Shown here: in pieces, positions 14,799-22,628 of the stretch | Position numbering within the stretch: position 1 is the first letter of the stretch | Layout: each line of letters opens with the position of its first letter | Translations under genes and position numbers: made by a program | DNA from: CBIFVZ01 sp966185765 | Lineage (GTDB): Bacteria > Pseudomonadota > Gammaproteobacteria > Enterobacterales > Enterobacteriaceae | NCBI GenBank assembly: GCA_966185765.1 | Contig: CBIFVZ010000059.1 | Location: forward strand, 1 to 25,932 | Length of the DNA: 25,932 nt | Direction of reading: 5' to 3' | Notes under the pieces: generated by a model | What the model saw: the letters and a program-made list of their open reading frames with translations, nothing else | Database searches by the model: none | What the model was told of the DNA's origin: nothing

Positions 14799-15581
14799 AT
14801 GAAAAAGCTGGTGTTATCTCTTTCTCTGGTGCTGGCGTTTTCCAGCGTTTCTACAGCATTTGCCGCATTGCCGAAAAACGTGCGTATCGGCACTGATCCG
14901 ACTTACGCGCCGTTTGAATCTAAAAATGCCAGCGGCCAGCTGGTAGGTTTTGATATCGATATTGCCAAAGAGTTGTGCAAACGTATTAAAACCCAATGTA
15001 CGTTCGTGGAAAGCCCGCTCGATGCGCTTATCCCAATGCTTAAAGCGAAGAAAATTGACGCTATCATGTCCTCGCTGTCTATTACGGAGAAACGCCAGCA
15101 GGAAATTGCGTTTACCGACAAACTGTACGCGGCAAACTCTCGCCTGGTGGTCGCAAAGGGTTCACCCATTCAGCCGACTATTGAGAGCCTGAAGGGCAAG
15201 CGCGTGGGGGTATTGCAGGGCACTACGCAGGAAACTTACGGCAATATCCATTGGGCGCCGAAGGGGATTGAAATTGTCTCTTATCAGGGGCAGGACAATA
15301 TCTATGCGGATTTAACCGCCGGGCGTATTGATGCTGCGTTCCAGGACGAAGTGGCCGCCAGCGAAGGTTTCCTGAAAGCGGCAGCCGGTAAAAACTACCA
15401 GTTTGGTGGTCCGTCTATCGCGGATGAAAAACTGTTTGGTGTGGGCACCGGCATGGGCATTCGCAAAGACGATAATGAACTGCGCGAAGCGCTCAACAAA
15501 GCGTTTGCCGAGATGCGCGCCGACGGCACCTATGAAACGCTCGCAAAGAAATATTTCGATTTTGACGTCTATGGCGGCTAA
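14799..15581 (+). CDS. hisJ: Histidine periplasmic binding protein HisJ
   Basis: Periplasmic receptor that passes histidine to HisQMP. It has 260 residues, equal to E. coli. The signal peptide MKKLVLSLSLVLAFSSVSTAFA is followed by the mature start ALPKNVRIG. The amino-acid-binding landmarks are TDPTYAPFESKN, GFDIDIAKELCKR, MSSLSITEKRQQ, GVLQGTTQETYG and FQDEVAASEGFL. The disulfide pair of CKRIKTQC is present. It is a tandem paralogue of argT just upstream. The frame is open from 14766, but ATG 14799 has TGAGGA at about 6 bases and fits the family signal peptide. The 62-base gap to hisQ holds a strong hairpin. A consensus sigma-54 promoter precedes it. Confidence 0.97.
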   Translation: MKKLVLSLSLVLAFSSVSTAFAALPKNVRIGTDPTYAPFESKNASGQLVGFDIDIAKELCKRIKTQCTFVESPLDALIPMLKAKKIDAIMSSLSITEKRQQEIAFTDKLYAANSRLVVAKGSPIQPTIESLKGKRVGVLQGTTQETYGNIHWAPKGIEIVSYQGQDNIYADLTAGRIDAAFQDEVAASEGFLKAAAGKNYQFGGPSIADEKLFGVGTGMGIRKDDNELREALNKAFAEMRADGTYETLAKKYFDFDVYGG

Positions 15582-15593
15582 CGTTAACTGTTA

Positions 15594-15623
15594 TGCGCTG
15601 CGTACCTGCGGGGGCGCAGCGCA
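15594..15623 (+). other. Hairpin in the hisJ-hisQ intergenic region
   Basis: TGCGCTGCG (15594-15602) pairs perfectly with CGCAGCGCA (15615-15623) around a 12-base loop. In E. coli and Salmonella a REP element lies in this gap and supports higher hisJ than hisQMP expression. This hairpin does not match the REP consensus but is placed to do the same job (inference). Confidence 0.6.
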
Positions 15624-15643
15624 AGTAAAGAGAGTCTGACGCC

Positions 15644-16330
15644 ATGCTGCACGGGTTTTCCGAAGTCATTTTTAAAGGGGCGCTGGTGACGCTGGAGCTG
15701 GCGCTCAGCTCTCTGGTTCTTGCCGTCATCATTGGCCTTGCGGGCGCGGCGGCCAGGCTTTCGCACAACCGTCTACTGGCATTACTTTCTGAAGCCTATA
15801 CCACCCTGATTCGCGGCGTACCCGACCTGGTGTTGATGCTGCTCATTTTCTATGGCCTGCAAATGGCCCTCAACGTTATTACTGATGCTGTTGGCGTTGC
15901 ACAGTGGGATATCGACCCAATGGCAGCCGGTATTGTTACGCTGGGTTTTATCTACGGCGCTTACTTCACAGAAACGTTCCGGGGTGCCTATATGGCGGTG
16001 CCAAAGGGCCATACAGAAGCGGCCACCGCGTATGGCTTTACGGGTGCGCAAACCTTTCGCCGCATCCTGTTTCCGGCCATGATGCGCTTTGCGCTGCCCG
16101 GTATCGGTAATAACTGGCAGGTTATTCTCAAAGCCACGGCACTGGTCTCGTTACTGGGGCTGGAAGATGTGGTGAAGGCCACTCAGCTTGCCGGGAAAAG
16201 TACCTGGGAGCCGTTCTACTTTGCTGTGGTGTGTGGCGTGATTTACCTGATGTTTACCACCGTCTCCAACGGCGTGTTGTTCTGGCTTGAACGTCGCTAT
16301 TCAGTTGGCGTGAAGAGGGCCGAACTGTGA
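15644..16330 (+). CDS. hisQ: Histidine/LAO ABC transporter permease HisQ
   Basis: Inner-membrane permease that pairs with HisM to form the channel of the histidine and Lys/Arg/ornithine importer. It has 228 residues, equal to E. coli. Hydrophobic segments are typical of HisMQ-family permeases. The EAA loop that docks onto HisP reads EAATAYGFTGAQTFRRILFP, with EAA at residues 125-127 and the conserved Gly at 131. LIRGVPDLVLMLLIFYG is the characteristic RG(T/V)P segment. The final GTGA overlaps the hisM start by four bases, implying coupled, equal synthesis. Confidence 0.97.
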   Translation: MLHGFSEVIFKGALVTLELALSSLVLAVIIGLAGAAARLSHNRLLALLSEAYTTLIRGVPDLVLMLLIFYGLQMALNVITDAVGVAQWDIDPMAAGIVTLGFIYGAYFTETFRGAYMAVPKGHTEAATAYGFTGAQTFRRILFPAMMRFALPGIGNNWQVILKATALVSLLGLEDVVKATQLAGKSTWEPFYFAVVCGVIYLMFTTVSNGVLFWLERRYSVGVKRAEL

Positions 16331-17046
16331 TTGAGATTATTCAGGAGTACTGGAAATCACTGCTATGGACTGACGGCTACCGTTTTACCGGTGTGGCAAT
16401 TACGCTGTGGCTGCTGATTGGTTCGGTGTTAATGGGCGGTTTTCTGGCGCTGTTTCTCGCCATTGCGCGCGTCTCGCCCAATAAATTTATCTCGCTGCCC
16501 GTCTGGTTTTTTACGTATGTCTTTCGCGGTACACCGCTGTATGTACAGCTGCTGGTGTTCTACTCCGGTATGTACACACTGGAAATAGTGAAAGGTAACG
16601 AGTTTCTGAATGCCTTTTTTCGCAGCGGTCTTAACTGCGCGATGCTGGCATTTACGCTTAACACCTGCGCTTATACCACAGAGATTTTTGCCGGCGCTAT
16701 TCGCTCGGTGCCGGCCGGTGAAATTGAAGCGGCGCGGGCCTACGGTTTTTCACGCGTTAAACTTTATCGCTGCATTATTCTGCCGTCGGCGCTGCGTATT
16801 TCTCTGCCTGCCTACAGCAATGAGGTGATTTTGATGCTGCATTCCACTGCACTGGCGTTTACGGCCACCGTACCGGATCTGCTTAAGATTGCCCGTGATA
16901 TCAACGCCGCCACCTATCAGCCGTTTACCGCGTTTGGTATTGCTGCGCTACTGTACCTTATCATTTCATATGGGCTGATTAGCCTCTTTCGCAAGGCGGA
17001 GAAGCGCTGGTTGCGGCATATGAGTCCGTCCTCCTCTGTGCACTGA
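16327..17046 (+). CDS. hisM: Histidine/LAO ABC transporter permease HisM
   Basis: Second permease subunit of the HisQMP importer, 239 residues (E. coli 238). The family segment VFRGTPLYVQLLVFYSG lies near residues 65-81. The EAA coupling loop EAARAYGFSRVKLYRCIILP has EAA at residues 134-136 and Gly at 140. The start is GTG at 16327, overlapping the hisQ stop by four bases. No separate Shine-Dalgarno sequence is needed beyond GAGGG within hisQ. hisP starts 7 bases after the stop. Confidence 0.96.
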   Translation: MIEIIQEYWKSLLWTDGYRFTGVAITLWLLIGSVLMGGFLALFLAIARVSPNKFISLPVWFFTYVFRGTPLYVQLLVFYSGMYTLEIVKGNEFLNAFFRSGLNCAMLAFTLNTCAYTTEIFAGAIRSVPAGEIEAARAYGFSRVKLYRCIILPSALRISLPAYSNEVILMLHSTALAFTATVPDLLKIARDINAATYQPFTAFGIAALLYLIISYGLISLFRKAEKRWLRHMSPSSSVH

Positions 17047-17053
17047 GTAAACG

Positions 17054-17827
17054 ATGTCTGAGAATAAATTAAACGTAATTGATCTGCACAAGCGCTACGG
17101 TGAGCATGAGGTGCTAAAGGGTGTGTCGCTTAAGGCTGACGCGGGTGATGTGATAAGCATCATCGGTTCGTCCGGCTCCGGCAAAAGCACCTTTTTGCGC
17201 TGTATTAACTTTCTCGAAAAGCCGAGCGAAGGCTCGATTGTGGTGAACAACCAGAATATCAACCTGGTGCGCGACAAAGATGGCCAGCTTAAAGTGGCAG
17301 ATAAAAACCAGCTGCGCCTGCTGCGTACTCGCCTGACAATGGTGTTCCAGCACTTCAATCTGTGGAGCCACATGACAGTGCTCGAAAACGTGATGGAGGC
17401 GCCAGTGCAGGTGCTGGGCCTGAGCAAGGCAGAAGCCAAAGCGCGGGCGCTGATGTATCTGGAAAAAGTCGGTATTCACGCGCGTGAGCAGGCGAAGTAT
17501 CCGGCACACTTGTCCGGTGGACAGCAGCAGCGCGTCTCTATTGCTCGTGCACTGGCAATGGAGCCAGAGGTGCTGCTGTTTGATGAGCCAACCTCGGCGC
17601 TGGACCCGGAACTGGTGGGCGAAGTGCTGCGTATCATGCAGCAACTGGCGGAAGAGGGCAAAACGATGGTTGTGGTAACGCATGAAATGGGCTTTGCGCG
17701 CCACGTATCAAACCACGTTATTTTCCTGCATCAGGGTAAGATTGAAGAGGAAGGCACGCCGGAGCAGATCTTCGACAATCCGCAGAGCGCGCGCCTGCAG
17801 CAGTTTCTGTCGGGATCACTGAAGTAG
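17054..17827 (+). CDS. hisP: Histidine/LAO ABC transporter ATP-binding protein HisP
   Basis: Cytoplasmic ATPase that powers HisQM, 257 residues as in E. coli. All ABC motifs are intact: Walker A GSSGSGKS (38-45), Q-loop Gln99 in VFQHFN, signature LSGGQ (153-157), Walker B VLLFDE with Glu178, and the H-loop His210 in VVTHEMG. The C-terminal half carries the KIEEEGTPEQIF segment common to polar amino acid importers. It is last in hisJQMP and ends in a perfect bidirectional terminator. It serves substrates from both ArgT and HisJ. Confidence 0.98.
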   Translation: MSENKLNVIDLHKRYGEHEVLKGVSLKADAGDVISIIGSSGSGKSTFLRCINFLEKPSEGSIVVNNQNINLVRDKDGQLKVADKNQLRLLRTRLTMVFQHFNLWSHMTVLENVMEAPVQVLGLSKAEAKARALMYLEKVGIHAREQAKYPAHLSGGQQQRVSIARALAMEPEVLLFDEPTSALDPELVGEVLRIMQQLAEEGKTMVVVTHEMGFARHVSNHVIFLHQGKIEEEGTPEQIFDNPQSARLQQFLSGSLK

Positions 17828-17842
17828 CCTCTGGCTTACCGA

Positions 17843-17880
17843 CATAAAAAAACGCCGACATTGTTCGGCGTTTTTTTATG
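17843..17880. terminator. Bidirectional terminator between hisP and yfcH
   Basis: A perfect 16-bp inverted repeat, 17843-17858 with 17865-17880 (CATAAAAAAACGCCGA and its complement), has a 6-base loop. The A/T outer arms give a T run on both strands, so it can end both hisP and yfcH transcripts. Confidence 0.92.
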
Positions 17881-17887
17881 ACCTGTA

Positions 17888-18781
17888 TTAGCGCACTACG
17901 TCGTGCAGCGCCTCTTCGAGATCAAACCAGCGGAAGATAAAACCGGAGGCTTCCAGCCGTTTAGGTAGCGCTCGCTGACCACCCAGCACTAAGACTGCGG
18001 ACTCACCCATTGCCAGACGCAGCGCGGCAGCAGGCTGGCGCATAAATGCCGGGCGGTGTAGCACGTGACCCAGCGTGTGCGCAAACTGCTCATTGCGTAC
18101 CGGATAAGGCGACACCATGTTAAACGGACCGCGCAGATCGTGACTCAACAGCCAGATAATGCCGCTGACCATATCATCAATGTGGATCCACGGCAGATAT
18201 TGCCGCCCGTTGCCACTCGGACCACCTATCCCTAAGCGGAATAACGGCAGCAGTTTGCCCAGGATGCCGCCGTCTGGGGCGAGCACAATACCGGTACGTA
18301 ACAGGCACACGCGAGTGTGTTCGGTTTGTGCTGCGCTGGCGATTTGTTCCCAACGAGCGCACAGTTTATGTGTGAACTCATTATGGGGAGGCTCTTCTTC
18401 GGTGACGACCACTTCACCGAGATCGCCATAATAGCCCGTCGCGGAGCCGGAAATGAACACCGCAGGCGGCGTCTGGCTGGTTTTAACCAGCTCAACCAGC
18501 CGCTCGGTGGTTTTCCAGCGGCTTTGACACAATCGCTCTTTCTGAGCGGTGCTCCAGCGCTTGTCAGCGATTGGCTCGCCTGCCAGATTGATGATTGCAT
18601 CAATACCGTCGAGGTTCTCACGCTCATGCAGCCCTTTCCAGATCTCGACGCGAGGGTCGAGCCTGGCCCGGGCTTTAGTGGGATCGCGTGTGACCGCAAT
18701 GACCTCATGGCCCAGTTCCAGTAGGCGTGGCACCAGATGTTGACCGATGAGTCCCGTGGCGCCGGTAATGACTATCTTCAT
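17888..18781 (-). CDS. yfcH: YfcH, NAD-dependent epimerase/dehydratase-family (SDR) protein
   Basis: Atypical short-chain dehydrogenase of the DUF1731-containing TIGR01777 group (the SulA/YfcH/cell-division-inhibitor-like annotation often seen has no direct support). It has 297 residues, equal to E. coli. The N-terminal NAD(P) motif GATGLIGQHL is at about residues 7-16, with INLAGEPIADKRW, SGSATGYYGD, and the C-terminal ALPKRLEASGFIFRW typical of the DUF1731 tail. The substrate is unknown. An ATG two codons upstream (18787) abuts the GGAGG and is too close; ATG 18781 has a 6-base spacer and matches the E. coli start MKI. It lies 18 bases after folX, forming folX-yfcH. Confidence 0.93.
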   Translation of the reverse strand: MKIVITGATGLIGQHLVPRLLELGHEVIAVTRDPTKARARLDPRVEIWKGLHERENLDGIDAIINLAGEPIADKRWSTAQKERLCQSRWKTTERLVELVKTSQTPPAVFISGSATGYYGDLGEVVVTEEEPPHNEFTHKLCARWEQIASAAQTEHTRVCLLRTGIVLAPDGGILGKLLPLFRLGIGGPSGNGRQYLPWIHIDDMVSGIIWLLSHDLRGPFNMVSPYPVRNEQFAHTLGHVLHRPAFMRQPAAALRLAMGESAVLVLGGQRALPKRLEASGFIFRWFDLEEALHDVVR

Positions 18782-18799
18782 GCGCATCCTCCGCTAGCG

Positions 18800-19165
18800 C
18801 TAACGTTGCCAGCTCATTACTACAGATACTGAGTCGGCGTAACGCAGCGCGTGAAGTTTATCTATCTCTACTTCAGCATAGGTGACCCAGGGATGTTCGC
18901 ATGCGATATTCAGCACATCCTGCGTCAATTTTTCTAACAGCGCGAAGCGGTTTTCCTCGACGTGGCGAATAATGGCTTTGGTCATGGTGCGATAGTTAAG
19001 TACATCATTGATGTCTTCACTCACGCGCGCCTTATCGGCGGGGTAGCGTAGTTCAACGTTAATCACCACATCCTGGCGGTTGGCTTTCTCTTCTTCGTTG
19101 ATGCCGATATAGGTGCGCAGGCGCAGATTTTTAATGCGGATAATGGCGTCTGGCTGATGTGACAT
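18800..19165 (-). CDS. folX: Dihydroneopterin triphosphate 2'-epimerase
   Basis: Epimerises 7,8-dihydroneopterin triphosphate to dihydromonapterin triphosphate, leading to tetrahydromonapterin. It is a small tunnelling-fold enzyme related to FolB. It has 121 residues (E. coli 120) and near-identity in AIIRIKNLRLRTYIGINEEEKANRQDVVINV, SEDINDVLNYRT and TYAEVEIDKLHALRYADSVSV. The frame is open further upstream to 19243, but ATG 19165 (MSHQPDAIIRIKN) matches the family start and has GGGAG about 9 bases before it. In E. coli yfcG lies upstream in the same direction; here it is absent and the next gene is the divergent yfcF. Confidence 0.95.
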   Translation of the reverse strand: MSHQPDAIIRIKNLRLRTYIGINEEEKANRQDVVINVELRYPADKARVSEDINDVLNYRTMTKAIIRHVEENRFALLEKLTQDVLNIACEHPWVTYAEVEIDKLHALRYADSVSVVMSWQR

Positions 19166-19297
19166 GCAGGTGCTCCCGGTAGGTTTGAGTGCAATATCAT
19201 ACATGAGGTTCACGCAGCCGCCCACGCCTGCCCCGGTCAACAAAAGAGTGGGCCAGCGCCGTCTCGCAAAAGTACGTGGCAGAGGTCAGATTTTGAG

Positions 19298-19303
19298 TAT
19301 AGT
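19298..19303 (+). promoter_or_regulatory. Candidate -10 hexamer for yfcF-yfcE-yfcD
   Basis: TATAGT (5 of 6 to consensus) lies 31 bases before yfcF in the 169-base folX-yfcF divergent gap. The -35 region is poor. I see nothing else definable in that gap. Confidence 0.3.
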
Positions 19304-19334
19304 TTTTACCTGCGGAACATAAAAAGAGGTGTCC

Positions 19335-19985
19335 ATGAGTCAGACCGAAATAACGTTGTGGGGCGATGAAAACGCATTTAGCCCGTATGTGCTGTCGGTG
19401 TATGTAGCGTTGATGGAAAAGGGACTGAGTTTTACCTTTAAGCGCGTAAGTCTGGCAAAAGAGGAACACTTATCGCCGCAGTGGCGAGGATACAGCGCGA
19501 CACGCCGGGTACCGCTACTGGAAGTCGACAGCTTTGCACTGAGTGAATCATCGGCGATGGCGGAATATCTGGAAGAAAGATTTGCGCCGCCGGTTTTTAC
19601 TCGCCTGTATCCGCATGAGCTTGAAAAACGCGCGCGTGCGCGCCAGGTGCAGGCGTGGCTGCGAAGCGATTTGATGGCTATTCGCAGTGAGCGCCCAACG
19701 GAAGTGGTCTTTGCCGGTGAAAAGCGTCCTGCACTGAGTGATGCCGGGCAGCGAGATGCACAGAAATTGTTTGCACTGGCACAGGGACTGCTGGCGCATG
19801 GGCAGCTTAACCTGTTTGGTGAGTGGTGCATTGCCGATACTGACCTGGCATTGATGCTAAACCGGCTCGTATGCAACGGTGACGACGTGCCACAGCACCT
19901 TGCCGATTACGCCGACTTTCAGTGGCAGCGCGCATCGGTACAACGCTACGCGGCCTTGTCAGCAAAGGCTGAACCTCAGTCGTAA
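19335..19985 (+). CDS. yfcF: Glutathione S-transferase YfcF
   Basis: GST-fold protein of 216 residues (E. coli YfcF 214). E. coli YfcF has glutathione transferase and peroxidase activity and helps against oxidants. The N-terminal thioredoxin-like domain has the FSPYVLS segment with Ser16 at the glutathione-activating position, TRRVPLLEVDSF (cis-Pro loop) and LSESSAMAEYLEERF. The C-terminal helical domain has ARARQVQAWLRSDLMAIR and FGEWCIADTDLALMLNRLV. A GTG at 19329 is in frame, but ATG 19335 has GAGG 5 bases upstream and fits the family. It heads the rightward yfcF-yfcE-yfcD set, 45 bases before yfcE. Confidence 0.93.
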   Translation: MSQTEITLWGDENAFSPYVLSVYVALMEKGLSFTFKRVSLAKEEHLSPQWRGYSATRRVPLLEVDSFALSESSAMAEYLEERFAPPVFTRLYPHELEKRARARQVQAWLRSDLMAIRSERPTEVVFAGEKRPALSDAGQRDAQKLFALAQGLLAHGQLNLFGEWCIADTDLALMLNRLVCNGDDVPQHLADYADFQWQRASVQRYAALSAKAEPQS

Positions 19986-20030
19986 ATCCGTTATTATTGC
20001 GAACTATCTGATTTACCTGGAGATTGACGA

Positions 20031-20585
20031 ATGAAACTGATGTTCGCATCGGACATTCATGGCTCGCTACCCGCCACAGAGCAACTGCTAAAACGCTTTG
20101 CGCAACGTGGTGCGCGCTGGTTAGTACTGCTGGGCGACGTGCTCAATCACGGCCCACGTAATGCGCTTGCTGAGGGTTATCATCCGGCGCAGGTGGCCGA
20201 GCGCCTGAATACGCTGGCAGAGCGGATTATTGCAGTGCGCGGCAACTGTGATAGTGAAGTGGACCAGATGCTACTGCACTTTCCCATCACGGCCCCCTGG
20301 CAGCAGGTTTTACTGGCGCAGGGGAGGTTGCTTCTTACCCACGGTCATCTGTACAGCCCTGAGAGTCTGCCACCGCTCGCTGCTGGCGATACGCTGGTCT
20401 ATGGTCACACACATATTCCGCTCGCCGAACGCCGTGATGATGGCATCACGCTGTTTAACCCCGGCTCGGTAAGTATCCCAAAAGGTGGTTTTGCCGCCAG
20501 CTACGGTATGCTTGATGGTGCTGTTCTGAGCGTTCACGCTCTGGAAGACGACGCAGTTATTGCACGCGTTGAGATTACGCCGTAA
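20031..20585 (+). CDS. yfcE: YfcE metallophosphodiesterase
   Basis: Calcineurin-like phosphodiesterase of the MJ0936/YfcE group. E. coli YfcE is a manganese-dependent phosphodiesterase active on artificial substrates; its physiological substrate is unknown. It has 184 residues, equal to E. coli. All metal ligands are visible: Asp8 and His10 (ASDIHGS), Asp36 (LGDVLNHG), Asn72 (RGNCDSEVD), His104 (LTHGH), His126 and His128 (YGHTHIP). The NPGSVSIPKGG motif closes the fold. GGAG lies 8 bases before the ATG. It is followed by yfcD after 95 bases. Confidence 0.95.
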   Translation: MKLMFASDIHGSLPATEQLLKRFAQRGARWLVLLGDVLNHGPRNALAEGYHPAQVAERLNTLAERIIAVRGNCDSEVDQMLLHFPITAPWQQVLLAQGRLLLTHGHLYSPESLPPLAAGDTLVYGHTHIPLAERRDDGITLFNPGSVSIPKGGFAASYGMLDGAVLSVHALEDDAVIARVEITP

Positions 20586-20680
20586 GTTACACCGGACAGC
20601 GCCTGGCTTCATGGTCTGAGCGAGCCGCGTCCTGAACATCAATGCGCCATCAGAGCGCCCGAGACAAAGAAGGTTTCCCG

Positions 20681-21340
20681 ATGGTGGAGCAGAGTCAAAC
20701 TGGTACTGAATGGGTGGATATCGTTAACGAAGATAACGATGTCATTGCGCAGGCCAGCCGTGAGCAAATGCGGGCGCAGCGCCTGCGTCACCGCGCGACC
20801 TATATCGTAGTGCATGACGGAATGGGAAAAATTCTGGCACAACGACGGACTGAGACGAAAGATTTCCTGCCCGGAATGCTGGATGCCACCGCAGGCGGTG
20901 TGGTACAGGCTGATGAGCCGCTGCTGTATTCAGCGCGCCGTGAAGCGGAAGAAGAGCTGGGTATTGCGGGCGTACCGTTTGCTGAGCATGGTCAGTTTTA
21001 TTTTGAAGACCCGAACTGTCGTGTCTGGGGCGGATTGTTCAGCTGCGTGTCGCACGGGCCGTTTGCGCTCCAGGAAGAGGAAATTAGTGAAGTCTGCTGG
21101 CTGACGCCGGAAGAAATTACCGCACGCTGTGATGAATTTACGCCGGATTCACTGAAAGCGCTGGCGTTGTGGATGAGCCGCAATGCTGGAAACGAACCGC
21201 GCAAAACTGAAGGGGCAGGGCAGGAGAGCGCGGCGAAAGCGAAAAAAGCCAAAGCGGATAAAGTCAGTGCGGTAAAAGACGAAGCGGTGAAGCCGGAGAG
21301 TAAACCGGGCAACACCGAGGTCAGCCGCGACGTGCAGTAA
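20681..21340 (+). CDS. yfcD: Nudix hydrolase YfcD with a charged C-terminal extension
   Basis: Nudix-family hydrolase resembling isopentenyl-diphosphate isomerase-type Nudix proteins; its substrate is unknown. It is 219 residues against 180 in E. coli. Residues 1 to about 175 match E. coli YfcD closely, including the Nudix box GGVVQADEPLLYSARREAEE followed by ELGI. The final ~42 residues are a low-complexity Ala/Lys/Glu-rich tail (AAKAKKAKADK, VKDEAVKPESKP) absent from E. coli YfcD. The frame is open from 20642, but ATG 20681 has AAGG about 8 bases upstream and fits the family start. It ends before a shared terminator facing the peptidase gene. Confidence 0.92.
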   Translation: MVEQSQTGTEWVDIVNEDNDVIAQASREQMRAQRLRHRATYIVVHDGMGKILAQRRTETKDFLPGMLDATAGGVVQADEPLLYSARREAEEELGIAGVPFAEHGQFYFEDPNCRVWGGLFSCVSHGPFALQEEEISEVCWLTPEEITARCDEFTPDSLKALALWMSRNAGNEPRKTEGAGQESAAKAKKAKADKVSAVKDEAVKPESKPGNTEVSRDVQ

Positions 21341-21442
21341 AAGACTAGCGCCAGTCGCATCGCCGGTTGGGTTGTTGATACGGCGTGATAATGAATAACG
21401 CGTGATAATCATTCCTGGGGCGGTTTCCTGCAAACCCAGACA

Positions 21443-21473
21443 AAAAAGCCACTTCATGCAGAAGTGGCTTTTT
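21443..21473. terminator. Bidirectional terminator between yfcD and the M20 peptidase gene
   Basis: AAAAAGCCACTTC (21443-21455) pairs perfectly over 13 bp with GAAGTGGCTTTTT (21461-21473) around ATGCA. Each strand ends in a T run. It lies between two convergent genes. Confidence 0.88.
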
Positions 21474-21505
21474 CATGGTCGTTCTGTTGTAAAACAGTGG
21501 CGCAT

Positions 21506-22618
21506 TTACAACGAGGCAATCACCCTTCTTAACAGGCGAATACGCGGCTCGATAGAGTCAATTTCCAGATACTCATCCGGGCCGTGGAAACCCGCCCCCA
21601 CCGGGCCGAAGCCATCGAGCGTGGGAATCCCCAGCGAGGAGGTGAGGTTAGCGTCGCTACCGCCGCCTACCGCCTGCCAGCTGACTATCACACCTTCTTC
21701 GCGGCCTGCCTGCTCTACCAGCTGCATCAGCGCCTGGGTGGCGGCATCGGCGGCCATCGCCGGTTTATGGGTGGTACGCACCAGTGTCGTGGTGACACCG
21801 TCGAGAAAACCACGGTCGCACAGCGTCTGTAACTGTTCGCTGATGCGCTGATATTCCTCATTGCGCCAGAAGCGAACGTCCAGCTCGGCTTCGGCAAAGG
21901 CAGGCACGACGTTTGCTGCATCCCCACCGTGCACGACACCAACGTTCAACGTGGTGCCCAGCTCTGCGTTTGCCAGGGCATTAATAGCGCCAATCGCCTT
22001 TGCCAGCGCGTTAATTGCCGAGCGGCCTTTTTCCGGCTCGTTGCCCGCGTGGGCCGCTTTACCGCTAAAAGTAAGACGATAACCTGCGACGCCTTTACGG
22101 GCTTTCACCAGCGAGCCGTCGGCACGGGCGGCTTCACATACCAGCACAGCTTTCGCGCGCAGCGCCAGCTCGCTTAACCACTGGCTGGAGTGCTCTGAGC
22201 CAGTTTCTTCATCCGGATTCATCGCAACAGCGATGCTCAGGCGTGATTTATGCGCCTCATCAAGCCCGCGCAGTGCCCACAATATATTCAGCAAACCGCT
22301 TTTCATATCGGACACGCCCGGCCCCATTGCACGGGTGGTGCTGAGGCTCATCGGGCGCTCAGCCACGGTGCCGGGTGGGAAGACGGTGTCGAGATGGCCC
22401 ACCAGTAGCACGTCGTAATGCCCCGCATCAGGCTTGTTGGTAACCAGTACACCCGGGCCGACTTCTGTACCGAGATTGACGTGTTGTACCTGCCAGCCTT
22501 CGGCACGCCAGAAGCCACTGATAATTTCTGCTACCTGTGCTACACCTTCCGGTGTATGAGTGCCGCAGTCTACATTAACCAGTTGTGCCAGTTCGGCAAA
22601 ATAGTTGTCCAGATTCAT
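21506..22618 (-). CDS. M20-family zinc metallopeptidase, carboxypeptidase G2-like
   Basis: Co-catalytic zinc aminoacylase/carboxypeptidase of the M20A (ArgE/DapE/CPG2) family, 370 residues. All expected residues are present: His75 and catalytic Asp77 in GHLDTVFP, bridging Asp104 in GPGVSDMKSG, general base Glu137 with ligand Glu138 in NPDEETGS, Glu162 in VCEAARADGS, and His345 in GFHGPDEYL. The lid domain in the middle carries GKAAHAGNEPEKGRSAI, as in glutamate carboxypeptidases. There is no signal peptide, so it is cytoplasmic, unlike secreted Pseudomonas CPG2. It is third in an operon with YjiH- and YjiG-like genes. The RBS GAGGA overlaps the yjiG-like stop (TGAGGA). The substrate is probably an N-acyl or peptide-linked amino acid imported by the two membrane proteins (inference). 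Confidence 0.88.
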   Translation of the reverse strand: MNLDNYFAELAQLVNVDCGTHTPEGVAQVAEIISGFWRAEGWQVQHVNLGTEVGPGVLVTNKPDAGHYDVLLVGHLDTVFPPGTVAERPMSLSTTRAMGPGVSDMKSGLLNILWALRGLDEAHKSRLSIAVAMNPDEETGSEHSSQWLSELALRAKAVLVCEAARADGSLVKARKGVAGYRLTFSGKAAHAGNEPEKGRSAINALAKAIGAINALANAELGTTLNVGVVHGGDAANVVPAFAEAELDVRFWRNEEYQRISEQLQTLCDRGFLDGVTTTLVRTTHKPAMAADAATQALMQLVEQAGREEGVIVSWQAVGGGSDANLTSSLGIPTLDGFGPVGAGFHGPDEYLEIDSIEPRIRLLRRVIASL

Positions 22619-22628
22619 TATGTTGTCC

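Noticed and set aside
21386..21416. Two GATAAT-type segments (CGTGATAAT twice) resembling partial Fur boxes
   Set aside because: Only about 11 of 19 Fur-consensus bases match, and they lie between two convergent gene ends with no promoter, so a regulatory role is unlikely.
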